IMG/VR virus record: IMGVR_UViG_3300035070_002982 | Coordinates: 1 to 36,301 of that record | Reading direction: 5' to 3' (one strand) | Source of the DNA: a virus | DNA length: 36,301 nt | Shown: positions 28,738-35,846 of the stretch, piece after piece | How the letters are laid out: each line of letters starts with the position of its first letter | Numbering within the stretch: the first letter of the stretch is position 1 | The notes under the pieces: model-generated | The model's input: the letters and a program-made list of their open reading frames with translations, nothing else | Database searches by the model: none | What the model was told of the DNA's origin: nothing | Made by a program: the position numbers and the translations under genes

Positions 28738-29904
28738 TATCATTCTTGTAACTGCGAACTGTTTTAGTCGTTCTTTATCGTGTTGCTTTGGTGCAAGTGA
28801 TGTAAATGCATAACGTACTGCATCAAGTGCGTGGTCTAATCCTCCCTCTGGCTCGTTTAATATCTTTCCTGTTTTATCAGTTGCCCATAAGTAGTTACGA
28901 TATTCTTTAATTAAATTACCAGAACGCTTTGTTACAGATATACGTTGTTGCTGTACATACTGTATGCCTTGATTGATTGAACCTGCACCTTTTACAGCAG
29001 GCATCATGTTAATCCCATACAGTCTAATCTCGTCAATACTCTTTGGCTCTGCACTATCTGCGATAATAAGTATCGGTTCTAGGTTTTTTATAACGTCTGT
29101 AATCTGTTTGTTACTCATTCCTTTCTGATAGCATACTTCATCTAAGATATATCCTCCGTTGTAATAGTAAATATCTACAATAGCGGTTGGGTCGTTAGTA
29201 TATCCAAAGTCTAATCCTCTACGTTCTAGTCGTGCTTCATGTGGTATTTCGTCAATTATGTTCCAGTCTTTGTAAATCTTTCCTTCTACTTCTCCTAGTT
29301 GTCCCTCTCCGTATACTTGCCACCAACCTTTACGATTCTTACGCTGTTCAATAGACGCAACAATCTCTGGCGATAATGCTTCGTTGTCTTTATAAGTTAA
29401 GATAACTTTTTCCCAGTCATCACGATTAGGCATTACATCTGTAAATAGCCAGAACTCATTTGTTGGGTTGTAGTCTAGGTAAACAAACTCTTTAGTACGC
29501 ACTTCTAGCTGATCAAAAGCGTCTAGTGTACAGTTGTTAGCTTCGTTCATGAATAGTCTATCACGTCTAGCTCCTCGTAATTTGTCACCATTGTCAGTTG
29601 AAAAGAACTCCATTTTACTTCCTGTCTCGAAAGTATATATACTATCTGTTGCGTTCCATAATGCGTCTTTCCAATAACCATGTGCAATCATTATGTTACG
29701 GAAGTCTCGAATTGCTCCACGTTTAAGGTGTGGGATACTTTCTGATACTACAGAAGTTAATGTTGGTTTATTATCTGACTGGCACAAGTTAATTAACCAT
29801 AGCAGGATTGATATAGTTTTACTCGCTGATGTTCCCCCCTGTGCTATTCGTATCTTCTTGGTCATCTGGCTTATTTTCTTTAGTGATGTCGTTGCTTGAT
29901 ACAT
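28714..29904 (-). CDS. terL: Terminase large subunit
   Basis: This is a 396-residue DNA-packaging motor and nuclease. ATPase: Walker A GGTSASKT at 23-30, Walker B RLFMNEAN at 116-123, coupling YNPT at 145-148. Nuclease: GLDFGYTNDPTA with D232, IADSAEP with D283, GLDHALDAVRYAF with D357/D361. The pattern is that of the PBSX/Terminase_3-type family. It overlaps the small subunit by 86 bases with the start at 29904; ATG 29865 (MTKKIRIAQGG) is a possible alternative. Confidence 0.93.
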   Translation of the reverse strand: MYQATTSLKKISQMTKKIRIAQGGTSASKTISILLWLINLCQSDNKPTLTSVVSESIPHLKRGAIRDFRNIMIAHGYWKDALWNATDSIYTFETGSKMEFFSTDNGDKLRGARRDRLFMNEANNCTLDAFDQLEVRTKEFVYLDYNPTNEFWLFTDVMPNRDDWEKVILTYKDNEALSPEIVASIEQRKNRKGWWQVYGEGQLGEVEGKIYKDWNIIDEIPHEARLERRGLDFGYTNDPTAIVDIYYYNGGYILDEVCYQKGMSNKQITDVIKNLEPILIIADSAEPKSIDEIRLYGINMMPAVKGAGSINQGIQYVQQQRISVTKRSGNLIKEYRNYLWATDKTGKILNEPEGGLDHALDAVRYAFTSLAPKQHDKERLKQFAVTRMILSNNDNV

Positions 29905-30268
29905 AGTTCATTAGTATTGGTGTTGGTAATGCTTCACCATCTTTACCTGTGTTTTCCATACGTTTACTATAAAATCTTTTGTTTAGTGATTCAAGTGTAA
30001 ACTTTGTCATATCACCCTTTAATCTATCATCTTCTGCGTCTAGTAACACTTCTAGGTTAGCTTCTGCTTTCTGTAATAGCCTTTCATGCTTATAGGATAA
30101 GAGTTTGTCGGAGAAACCTTTATAGTTCTCATAATCCCAATCTCTCATTGTAGCATAAGGAATTTCTAATGATTCTGATATTTGTCGTAGATTCATACCA
30201 TCTAAAACAAGGTCTTTAATTTTCCGATAGAGGTGATCATCTAATAATGTTGGACGTCCTGGATTCAT
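29819..30268 (-). CDS. terS: Terminase small subunit, leaderless
   Basis: This is a 149-residue protein. Starting at ATG 30268 (MNPGRPTLLDDHLYRKIKDL), it has an N-terminal helix-turn-helix (MNLRQISESLEIPYATMRDW, about 25-44) for DNA recognition, a helical middle (KHERLLQKAEANLEVLLDAE) and a disordered C-terminus (KPDDQEDTNSTGGNISE) that would contact TerL. The TTG-initiated longer reading to 30304 runs through the promoter and is rejected: TATAAT lies six bases before this ATG. Confidence 0.85.
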   Translation of the reverse strand: MNPGRPTLLDDHLYRKIKDLVLDGMNLRQISESLEIPYATMRDWDYENYKGFSDKLLSYKHERLLQKAEANLEVLLDAEDDRLKGDMTKFTLESLNKRFYSKRMENTGKDGEALPTPILMNYVSSNDITKENKPDDQEDTNSTGGNISE

Positions 30269-30274
30269 ATAGCT

Positions 30275-30304
30275 ATTATAACATAAAAACCTGCTGTTAA
30301 GCAA
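30275..30304 (-). promoter_or_regulatory. Promoter of the packaging genes, leaderless
   Basis: Minus strand TTGCTT (about 30303-30299), 18 bases, TATAAT (30280-30275) in TATGTTATAAT, six bases, ATG (30268). Confidence 0.75.
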
Positions 30305-30361
30305 GTCTTTATTTCTTCTTTCCTAATCCTTTAGCCAAGGAAATTGCAATAATTTGATTTG

Positions 30362-30391
30362 TTGTTAGTAATACTTGTATTATAGTATAAT
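30362..30391 (+). promoter_or_regulatory. Promoter of the small plus-strand zinc-ribbon gene
   Basis: TTGTTA (30362-30367), 18 bases, TATAAT (30386-30391). The leader is about 25 bases. It is the only plus-strand promoter in a minus-strand region. Confidence 0.6.
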
Positions 30392-30420
30392 TAGTGTAAA
30401 CTATAAATAAAATATTATGT

Positions 30421-30573
30421 ATGAAAACATTTAATAATTGGCAGGATTGCCCAGCTTGTTCTAGTAAACAGTTATGTGCGATTATCTCTATTACTTTTAG
30501 ATTAAAATATATGTCTTATAAGTTTGAGTGTAATTGTGGTAAGAAGTTTACTAAGAAATTCTATAGACTATAA
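30421..30573 (+). CDS. Zinc-ribbon protein (50 aa)
   Basis: MKTFNNWQDCPACSSKQLCA then IISITFRLKYMSYKFECNCG and KKFTKKFYRL: CPAC and CNCG form a zinc ribbon separated by a hydrophobic strand, with a basic tail. It may bind nucleic acid or a transcription component. It has its own promoter and terminator and lies against the direction of its neighbours, so it is probably an independently acquired or independently timed gene. Confidence 0.65.
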   Translation: MKTFNNWQDCPACSSKQLCAIISITFRLKYMSYKFECNCGKKFTKKFYRL

Positions 30574-30593
30574 TTATTTATGGTCTATTTTTT
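30563..30593 (+). terminator. Rho-independent terminator of the zinc-ribbon gene
   Basis: ATAGAC...GTCTAT (six pairs, 14-base loop) followed by TTTTT. It overlaps the last codons of the converging gene 30578-30802. Confidence 0.6.
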
Positions 30594-30802
30594 ATTAGTG
30601 CGATAGTACCCATGATAGCAAATGATTCTAATATATTACCTGTAATTATGAGTGCTATCCAGTAAGATATACATATAGGGCAGTATACTAAGTCACCTAT
30701 TAGTCTGTTTTTCCTTGCAAGAAATTGTCTAGGTTTTTCTAACAAGAATGATTCAGTTAATAGGTAAGCTATTCCGTATGTTGTGAGTATGTTAATTATC
30801 AT
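30578..30802 (-). CDS. DUF1360-like small membrane protein
   Basis: This is a 74-residue protein with two hydrophobic spans: TTYGIAYLLTESFLL at the N-terminus and ISYWIALIITGNILESFAIM after the conserved-looking CPICISYW motif. CPxC before a membrane span is characteristic of DUF1360-type phage and bacterial membrane proteins of this length. Function unknown; a disulphide or metal-binding role at the membrane is possible. Its start overlaps the stop of 30792-30965 by 11 bases. Confidence 0.72.
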   Translation of the reverse strand: MIINILTTYGIAYLLTESFLLEKPRQFLARKNRLIGDLVYCPICISYWIALIITGNILESFAIMGTIALIKNRP

Positions 30803-30965
30803 GAAGTAATTTCTTTAATTCTTCTATTGTTTCACTACTTGCTTTGAACATGAATAGTTTGTTTTCTTTAGCTTCTTGTAATGACATATTCTCATCAAAT
30901 ACTTTATAGAAAGATACTAACTCGTTTCCAAAGTTTATTTTATATCCATTTTTAATCAATTTCAT
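30792..30965 (-). CDS. Small hypothetical protein (57 aa)
   Basis: MKLIKNGYKINFGNELVSFY, then KVFDENMSLQEAKENKLFMF and a C-terminal helix ETIEELKKLLHDN. It overlaps both neighbours (11 and 14 bases), typical of tightly packed early phage genes. No homology recognised. Confidence 0.62.
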   Translation of the reverse strand: MKLIKNGYKINFGNELVSFYKVFDENMSLQEAKENKLFMFKASSETIEELKKLLHDN

Positions 30966-31083
30966 AGTCTCGTTTTAATTGTTTAATAAACTTATCTATT
31001 TCATTACGACCATTTCCACAACCATAGATATTGTCTCTAAGTTCAGTTAGTTTGTCTATTATTGTTTGTAGTTCTATTGTCAT
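30952..31083 (-). CDS. Small helical protein (43 aa)
   Basis: MTIELQTIIDKLTELRDNIY then GCGNGRNEIDKFIKQLKRDY and EID: two helices around a glycine turn, a possible coiled-coil hairpin. It overlaps the glycosyltransferase 3' end by 41 bases. The long overlap lowers confidence slightly. Confidence 0.52.
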   Translation of the reverse strand: MTIELQTIIDKLTELRDNIYGCGNGRNEIDKFIKQLKRDYEID

Positions 31084-31744
31084 ATGATTGTTTAAATTCA
31101 TTAAAGTATTTCATCATTGTACTATGTGCTTCACTTAAGTTTCTATGTACATTACTAATCATAGACTCACCGTGTTTTCTATAAAAGAATAAATATTCAG
31201 GTACTGTTGCAACTTTATATCCTAAATATGTTGCCTTTAACCAAAATTGCCAATCTTCTAGTCCGATCTTAATACGTTCTTCATATCCACCAACCTTTTC
31301 CCATATCTCTTTACGAAACAATGAGCAACAGTTAATCTGATTATTTTGTAAAAAGTCTTCGTGAGTTGGATTAGTTTTAAACAAATATTTGCGGTCAGTA
31401 TCTCCAAATTCTTGTTGTCCTGTACCGATTATATCATATTCATCATTATATTTCAAACACTTTTCTATAAAATCAGGTGCTATTTTATCATCTGCATCTA
31501 GTGTTAATATCCATTCTCCTGTTGCTTCTTTGATACCTGCATTGCGTGCTGATGATAGTCCACCATTCTCTTTTTCTATAAGTTTCACGTCAAACATTTT
31601 AGCAATTTCACTTGTATTATCTGGACTACCGTCATTAACTACAATAACTTCACAGGGTACTGTTTGATTTAGTGCAGAGTTTACTGCATCTGGTAGCCAT
31701 TGACTCTGGTTATAGCATGGTATTATAATACTTACTTTCTCCAT
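31043..31744 (-). CDS. GT2-family glycosyltransferase
   Basis: This 233-residue enzyme has the GT-A fold signatures: VSIIIPCYNQSQWLPDAVNS at the start, VIVVNDGSPDNT, ENGGLSSARNAGIKEATGEW, then the DAD-type metal motif in LTLDADDKIAPDF. It continues with GGYEERIKIGLEDWQFWLKA (ED acceptor-side motif). Such enzymes transfer a sugar from a nucleotide donor, here perhaps to modify surface glycans or virion components. The C-terminus (NRTTNNNRQTN) is low complexity. It is in one operon with a SAM methyltransferase, a common pairing in glycan modification. Confidence 0.88.
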   Translation of the reverse strand: MEKVSIIIPCYNQSQWLPDAVNSALNQTVPCEVIVVNDGSPDNTSEIAKMFDVKLIEKENGGLSSARNAGIKEATGEWILTLDADDKIAPDFIEKCLKYNDEYDIIGTGQQEFGDTDRKYLFKTNPTHEDFLQNNQINCCSLFRKEIWEKVGGYEERIKIGLEDWQFWLKATYLGYKVATVPEYLFFYRKHGESMISNVHRNLSEAHSTMMKYFNEFKQSYDNRTTNNNRQTN

Positions 31745-31872
31745 ATTTGTTTTTGTAGATTATAGCTATTAGCAAGTTTAGGATATTTTTTTTCTAATTC
31801 TTCCCATTCTTCTTTTGTAATATCAACATTCCATACATCTTTTACCATTTTTACATAGTCTATTTTTTGCAT
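31732..31872 (-). CDS. Small helical protein (46 aa)
   Basis: MQKIDYVKMVKDVWNVDITK then EEWEELEKKYPKLANSYNLQ and KQIWRK: charged and helical. It overlaps the methyltransferase stop and the glycosyltransferase start by 13 bases each, so translation is probably coupled. No homology recognised. Confidence 0.55.
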   Translation of the reverse strand: MQKIDYVKMVKDVWNVDITKEEWEELEKKYPKLANSYNLQKQIWRK

Positions 31873-32405
31873 ACCCATACAGTACAGAAATCTACATTAG
31901 TATCCCATGTTTTTACTTCTGAGAAATACTGTTTAAAGATTTCAGTTAATTCTTGTAATGTATATTCGTACAGGTGATATGGATTAGTGGTTGGTACTTG
32001 TTTGTTTGGTGTGCTTCCTACGAATAACCCGTCTTCTTTGAGTGCATTTTTAATATCTTCAAGTAATGGCTCTAACTGTTCTCGTTCAATATGTTCAACA
32101 AACTCTGTACTAACTACTGTATCAAATAACTGGTCTGGTAGTTCTTGTGGACATACCCAGTCAGTTCTAATTACTTTATCAATCGCTGGTAATTCTTCTG
32201 TATATTTATCTAAACAAGTTACAGTGTTCACTTCATCTTTTTTAGAATACTCTTTTACAAACATACCTGCACCTGCTCCAATATCTAGTACGTTACCTGC
32301 TATATATGGCATTAGTGCTTTGTAATAAGCCCAATCATATCGTTTTTGATTAGGATTTAGTTCATGAGTATATTCTGTTGATCGTTCGTGTGCGTTTGGA
32401 TTCAT
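31860..32405 (-). CDS. Class I SAM-dependent methyltransferase
   Basis: This is a 181-residue protein. Motif I is GNVLDIGAGAGMFVKEY (about 37-53), an acidic residue after the next strand is in CLDKY, and post-motif sequence FDTVVSTEFVEHIEREQLEP fits the UbiE/COQ5-like class. It moves a methyl group from SAM to a small molecule, lipid or glycan. Position beside the glycosyltransferase suggests methylated sugar or lipid modification. Confidence 0.86.
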   Translation of the reverse strand: MNPNAHERSTEYTHELNPNQKRYDWAYYKALMPYIAGNVLDIGAGAGMFVKEYSKKDEVNTVTCLDKYTEELPAIDKVIRTDWVCPQELPDQLFDTVVSTEFVEHIEREQLEPLLEDIKNALKEDGLFVGSTPNKQVPTTNPYHLYEYTLQELTEIFKQYFSEVKTWDTNVDFCTVWVCKK

Positions 32406-32430
32406 ATAATTACTTTATTAACTGTTAATG

Positions 32431-32856
32431 TTATTTATTACGAGCTTCGAGTAGCGGTAAACCAGCTTCTGTTGGTACATAGATTACATTCTGATTATCA
32501 GAAAGTTTATCAATCCATAGGTATCGCAAGTATGACTCATTACCTTTTAATGACCCTGCAATAATAGTGTTAGCTTCTGCTACACCTTTTGCACGAATTA
32601 TCTCAGCTTCTGCCTTAGCAGTTTCCTGTTTAATCAAAGCCTGAGCCTGTAATGTTGCACTCTCGTTTTTAGCATTAGCGTCTTCAATTAAGATTTTCTT
32701 TTCCCATTCTTGCTGTCGGAGATTAGCTTGTCCCTGCATATCCTGTCGATAGATACGGTATTTTGGCATTACTGCACTAAATATAATTATAATTGCTATT
32801 ACAAACACAATTATTCCTATAATTGCTTTAATAATAATCTTGTCTTCAGTTTCCAT
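32431..32856 (-). CDS. Mini-SPFH/prohibitin-like membrane protein
   Basis: This is a 141-residue protein with an N-terminal membrane span (IIIKAIIGIIVFVIAIIIIF, 6-25), a long charged helix (EWEKKILIEDANAKNESATL; EAEIIRAKGVAEANTIIAGS) and a C-terminus ending NQNVIYVPTEAGLPLLEA. The EAEIIRAKGVAEAN and YVPTEAGLP motifs are typical of the coiled-coil end of SPFH/HflC-type proteins. The usual SPFH beta domain between span and helix is missing. It may form a membrane ring that influences host FtsH/Hfl proteolysis; this is inference. Confidence 0.72.
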   Translation of the reverse strand: METEDKIIIKAIIGIIVFVIAIIIIFSAVMPKYRIYRQDMQGQANLRQQEWEKKILIEDANAKNESATLQAQALIKQETAKAEAEIIRAKGVAEANTIIAGSLKGNESYLRYLWIDKLSDNQNVIYVPTEAGLPLLEARNK

Positions 32857-32906
32857 AATTTTAATTTGATTAATCGCACCTGTTAATATTTACATACAGT
32901 ACCAGA

Positions 32907-33034
32907 GTACAGCGGGCAAGGTTTGACTTGCAGTACTTTGCTCTTCCGTTTAAAAGTGGTTAGGCTACTTTTACGTTACGAACGGTGTACTATGACCTAA
33001 CGACTTAATGGTTCACTGCCCATAACCGCTGTGT
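32907..33034. ncRNA. Structured intergenic RNA candidate
   Basis: A 200-base gene-free stretch. ACAGCGG (32909-32915) pairs with CCGCTGT (33026-33032), and GGGCA (32914-32918) with TGCCC (33017-33021). Inside are GCAAG-gtttga-CTTGC (32916-32931, partly competing), GTTAGG/CCTAAC (32959-32964, 32996-33001) and CGTT-acg-AACG (32974-32984). The strand of the RNA is not certain. As all nearby genes are minus, a leader of the mini-SPFH gene is the simplest reading. No known class recognised. Confidence 0.45.
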
Positions 33035-33055
33035 TCTGATACTCTATGTAGTTGT

Positions 33056-33994
33056 TTAATCTTTTGGAATAAATGATAATATGTGTGCAATTACATCTAC
33101 TGTCCAACCATTTCCTATTGCTGTGTATCTTGCACTATCACTTACTCCATCAGAATAATTATCTGGTAATGTTTGTAGTCGCTCGTATTCAAGTGGTGTT
33201 AGTTTTCTAACTTTTCCATTCTGATACACCTTTTTTACAAGATTTCCACCATTTCCATCACATAACAAAGTATTGCATTTGTTATTAAGATTGTATACTT
33301 CTTTTGCTTGTCTGTGGCCATTTAATAGGATTGTGGCTTCCACTTTTTTATCTGAACCATTATACTGAACATCGTATTTTGTATACCAATATTTTTCTGG
33401 TACTTGTTCCGCTGGTAAAATAATATCTTTAAGATTTATATTTTTATCTTTTGGTTGTATTACTCCTGGAATATTAGTCCAATATAATCTCTTACGTTCT
33501 GCACCACATACAAGTGATGAGTTAATCATTATTGGTTCAACTCCTAATTCTTGAGAAATTACATCTACCCATTTCTTTTGCATACTTGCAACATTTTCAA
33601 GTAAAAAATATTTAGGTTTAACTTCTTTTAATAGTCTTACAAAATGATAAAACAAATTACTTTTTTTACCATCAAGTCCTTTTACATCACCCCTATCATA
33701 TTTATAATTACTTAAATCCTGGCAAGGTGAACCGCCAATCAAAAGATCTATATCTTCAATAAAGTCTATACCCATAGTGTTATACTCACCATTTTCTTTT
33801 CTACAAAATTGACCGCAATCATAACCAAAATCAGTAACACTTCCAAGTTGAACTATATTTGGATAATTTTTATTACTTATCTTTATTGCATTTTTATCTA
33901 TCTCGCTTGCAAAATATAATTCCACTGGTATTCCAGCACGTTCTAAGGCTACTCTACCACAAGATATTCCATCGAATAATGATAATACTTTCAT
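33056..33994 (-). CDS. C5-cytosine DNA methyltransferase
   Basis: This is a 312-residue protein with the motifs in order: I SLFDGISCGRVALERAG (5-21), IV GGSPCQDLS with catalytic Cys91, VI LLENVASM, VIII ERKRLYWTN, and IX/X at the C-terminus (TPLEYERLQTLPDNYSDGVS; TAIGNGWTVDV). It methylates cytosine C5 in a specific DNA sequence. The target region is short. No partner nuclease gene is seen nearby, so it is an orphan enzyme, probably used for protection from host restriction. Confidence 0.93.
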   Translation of the reverse strand: MKVLSLFDGISCGRVALERAGIPVELYFASEIDKNAIKISNKNYPNIVQLGSVTDFGYDCGQFCRKENGEYNTMGIDFIEDIDLLIGGSPCQDLSNYKYDRGDVKGLDGKKSNLFYHFVRLLKEVKPKYFLLENVASMQKKWVDVISQELGVEPIMINSSLVCGAERKRLYWTNIPGVIQPKDKNINLKDIILPAEQVPEKYWYTKYDVQYNGSDKKVEATILLNGHRQAKEVYNLNNKCNTLLCDGNGGNLVKKVYQNGKVRKLTPLEYERLQTLPDNYSDGVSDSARYTAIGNGWTVDVIAHILSFIPKD

Positions 33995-34003
33995 ATAATT
34001 TAT

Positions 34004-34186
34004 TTAATCCATTAAACTATGTTCAAAATCTTGCATATCATCAAAGAATTGTCCGTAATTTATGCCACCCTGTGAAATAGGTCTTGAATTTTTGTTACAA
34101 AGATATTCAATTATAATTCTACACCGTTCTTTTTCCCACTCAGCACCTTTTATAAATTCATTCGTTAGTTTTTCTTCTTGTGTCAT
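34004..34186 (-). CDS. Small hypothetical protein (60 aa)
   Basis: MTQEEKLTNEFIKGAEWEKE, then RCRIIIEYLCNKNSRPISQG and FFDDMQDFEHSLMD: an acidic helical protein with two cysteines and a glycine-rich turn. It lies nine bases upstream of the DNA methyltransferase. No homology recognised. Confidence 0.65.
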   Translation of the reverse strand: MTQEEKLTNEFIKGAEWEKERCRIIIEYLCNKNSRPISQGGINYGQFFDDMQDFEHSLMD

Positions 34187-34199
34187 ATAATCTTATTAG

Positions 34200-34721
34200 T
34201 TACTTGATAATAGATTCTAAACTAATAACATCGAAATTATTAGTATCTACTGCACAATCAAAATTAAATCCTGCTTCATATTCATCAATAGCTCTGTGAG
34301 AATAAGAACCTGCACCATGCAAATGACCATGGATATTTTTATCTACTTTCAAATATGGTGATGTCTCTATATTTTCAGCAATTATTGGCATATGACTGAA
34401 TACGATTTCTTTTCCTCGAAATCTCATTCGCATTGTCTCGCAAACAAAATCCCAACCATGGTCATAGTACCAAGAATATGATTTATTATCGTGATTACCT
34501 CGTACAAGTATTTTTCTTTTAAATCCAGATGTTGCATCCATTAACCTTGAATGCCACTCTTCGTCTTTACCAATACATATATCGCCAAGATGTATTAGAA
34601 CATCTCCCGACTTCTTTCTTAGATTATTCAATATCTTATCTTCATAGCCCATTTCCCTGTGTTTATTTCTTACAAGCATTTCATGTCCGAAGTGGGTGTC
34701 AGTAATCAAATAATATTTCAT
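34200..34721 (-). CDS. Small metallophosphoesterase
   Basis: This is a 173-residue calcineurin-like phosphoesterase. The motifs run ITDTHFGHEM, LIHLGDICIG, LVRGNHDNKS, FSHMPI and HGHLHG, giving a full set of metal ligands for a YfcE-like or phage-type phosphoesterase. Likely a phosphodiesterase or nucleotidase. It is shorter than the 478-residue enzyme at 4507 and lacks its N-terminal domain, so it is not a close paralog. Confidence 0.88.
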   Translation of the reverse strand: MKYYLITDTHFGHEMLVRNKHREMGYEDKILNNLRKKSGDVLIHLGDICIGKDEEWHSRLMDATSGFKRKILVRGNHDNKSYSWYYDHGWDFVCETMRMRFRGKEIVFSHMPIIAENIETSPYLKVDKNIHGHLHGAGSYSHRAIDEYEAGFNFDCAVDTNNFDVISLESIIK

Positions 34722-34733
34722 AATTGTTAATTA

Positions 34734-34758
34734 GTTACCCTACTTACGGTTTTGTAGG
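34734..34758. repeat. Direct repeat A, copy 1
   Basis: GTTACCCTACTTACGGTTTT then GTAGG; 24 of 25 bases match 35100-35124. In copy 1 it covers the last codons (PPTKP) of 34744-34923. It contains the inverted repeat CCTAC/GTAGG. Confidence 0.85.
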
Positions 34759-34923
34759 TGGTTTTGTAAATAAATCCATTGCTTCTTTAAACAGTTTTTT
34801 ACTAATTTCGATTGAATTTTCTCCGTCCCAATTATCAAGAAACATATAATACTTTCCATTGTCATTTCTAAATCCTACAGTACCGTAGGAGTTAAATAAA
34901 TTTGTTTTAAATTCTATTTTCAT
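34744..34923 (-). CDS. Small hypothetical protein (59 aa)
   Basis: MKIEFKTNLFNSYGTVGFRN then DNGKYYMFLDNWDGENSIEI and SKKLFKEAMDLFTKPPTKP: a small beta sheet followed by a helix. It starts four bases after the upstream stop. The last codons lie in direct repeat A, so this 3' end may be recombined. Confidence 0.62.
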   Translation of the reverse strand: MKIEFKTNLFNSYGTVGFRNDNGKYYMFLDNWDGENSIEISKKLFKEAMDLFTKPPTKP

Positions 34924-34927
34924 ACAG

Positions 34928-34964
34928 TTATTCCTTATCCTGACTTGCAGGTGTTACTGATAAT
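34928..34964. repeat. Direct repeat B, copy 1
   Basis: 35 of 37 bases match 35810-35846. Both copies encode the C-terminal tail LSVTxASQDKE and the stop of two otherwise different small genes. Confidence 0.85.
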
Positions 34965-35086
34965 CCTGTTTGCAATAATTCAAAGTTTGGACATTCTGGG
35001 TAATTACAAAATGGTGCTGACCACAAGTCATTTCCATATGAATTTTCCATTTCACGATGACACTGTACACATAACTTTTTTTTCAT
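34928..35086 (-). CDS. Small zinc-binding protein (52 aa) with a duplicated tail
   Basis: MKKKLCVQCHREMENSYGND then LWSAPFCNYPECPNFELLQT: CVQC, C and C form a zinc site. The C-terminal TGLSVTPASQDKE is shared with the protein at 35810-36001 although the rest differs, and the start region is a copy of the 36001 start (repeat C). This gene is probably a chimera formed by a local duplication. Confidence 0.65.
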   Translation of the reverse strand: MKKKLCVQCHREMENSYGNDLWSAPFCNYPECPNFELLQTGLSVTPASQDKE

Positions 35087-35103
35087 ATTATTCCTTTGGG
35101 TTA
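35084..35103. repeat. Direct repeat C, copy 1
   Basis: CATATTATTCCTTTGGGTTA, identical to 35999-36018. In both places it carries the start codon and upstream region (minus strand CCCAAAGGAATAATATG) of a small gene. In copy 2 it also encodes the NPKE end of the gene before. Confidence 0.88.
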
Positions 35104-35124
35104 CCCTACTTACGATTTTGTAGG
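35100..35124. repeat. Direct repeat A, copy 2
   Basis: See copy 1 at 34734-34758. Here it lies in the non-coding gap between 35131-35808 and 34928-35086, and is followed by a run of eight G. CCCTAC/GTAGGG can form a hairpin. Confidence 0.85.
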
Positions 35125-35130
35125 GGGGGG

Positions 35131-35808
35131 TTATTTTCCGTCAAATATTAATTCATCTACTATCAATACCTCTTTGTCCCAAGCACCGAGAATGTAAAAC
35201 CAATTTCCAAAAGGTGATTCGGCAAGTAAAATAGGGTCACGCTTCTTTTCTTCTGTTTTAAAATCCTTTTCAGGAACAATTAGTCGTATAGCAGGAAGTC
35301 CACCTATAATTTTCTTAAACGATTTTGTGTATTTATCAAGTTCATCAATAGCTTCCTTTGGCATAGTTCCTGAATATTGATTGAGTGTCGCTATTTTGAG
35401 TGTGTATTCCTCACACAGTAGTTTCATCATCTCCATTGTGGTTGTTGGATAAGCAAATAAGTCTTTATACTTTTCATATTTCTTGCGAGCCTCTAAATAA
35501 GATATACATTGTTTTTCTTCTTCAATATCTTTGTTACCAGTATATTCAGATAATACTCGTATTCTATCTTTAATAATTTTTATCTTATTATCCAGGTCAG
35601 AGCAATCAACAACTGGTTCATTGTTGTTTTTTAGAATCTCCCAAACTTCAATTGGTTTTGCGTTCTTCTTTAATGTCTTAGCTTCTGATAACTGTATTTG
35701 AGTATCACCAGACCAAGACACTCCAAAATCTGTCGTAAATTGTATAAATTGTGTGTCGTACATTGATTTATATTTATTTTTTGAAAATAGTTTTTTAAAT
35801 ATATTCAT
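35131..35808 (-). CDS. Hypothetical protein (225 aa)
   Basis: The start is placed at ATG 35808, one base after the upstream stop (TAATATG); the extension to 35832 overlaps that gene. There is a basic N-terminus (MNIFKKLFSKNKYKSMYDTQ), a helical charged middle (DLDNKIKIIKDRIRVLSEYT; EEEKQCISYLEARKKYEKYK) and a C-terminal beta part (PILLAESPFGNWFYILGAWD, EVLIVDELIF). No family recognised; the form suggests a soluble phage accessory protein. Confidence 0.7.
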   Translation of the reverse strand: MNIFKKLFSKNKYKSMYDTQFIQFTTDFGVSWSGDTQIQLSEAKTLKKNAKPIEVWEILKNNNEPVVDCSDLDNKIKIIKDRIRVLSEYTGNKDIEEEKQCISYLEARKKYEKYKDLFAYPTTTMEMMKLLCEEYTLKIATLNQYSGTMPKEAIDELDKYTKSFKKIIGGLPAIRLIVPEKDFKTEEKKRDPILLAESPFGNWFYILGAWDKEVLIVDELIFDGK

Positions 35809-35809
35809 A

Positions 35810-35846
35810 TTATTCTTTATCCTGACTTGCATGTGTTACTGATAAT
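35810..35846. repeat. Direct repeat B, copy 2
   Basis: See copy 1 at 34928-34964. It covers the last 11 codons and stop of 35810-36001. Confidence 0.85.

Noticed and set aside
30300-30400. Short minus-strand frame ending NQIIAISLAKGLGKKK (stop near 30310)
   Set aside because: No start codon in frame, and it overlaps two promoters. It may be a relic but cannot be supported as a gene.
34734-35124. CRISPR array
   Set aside because: Repeats A, B and C are different from each other, each present only twice, and lie at gene boundaries with irregular spacing.
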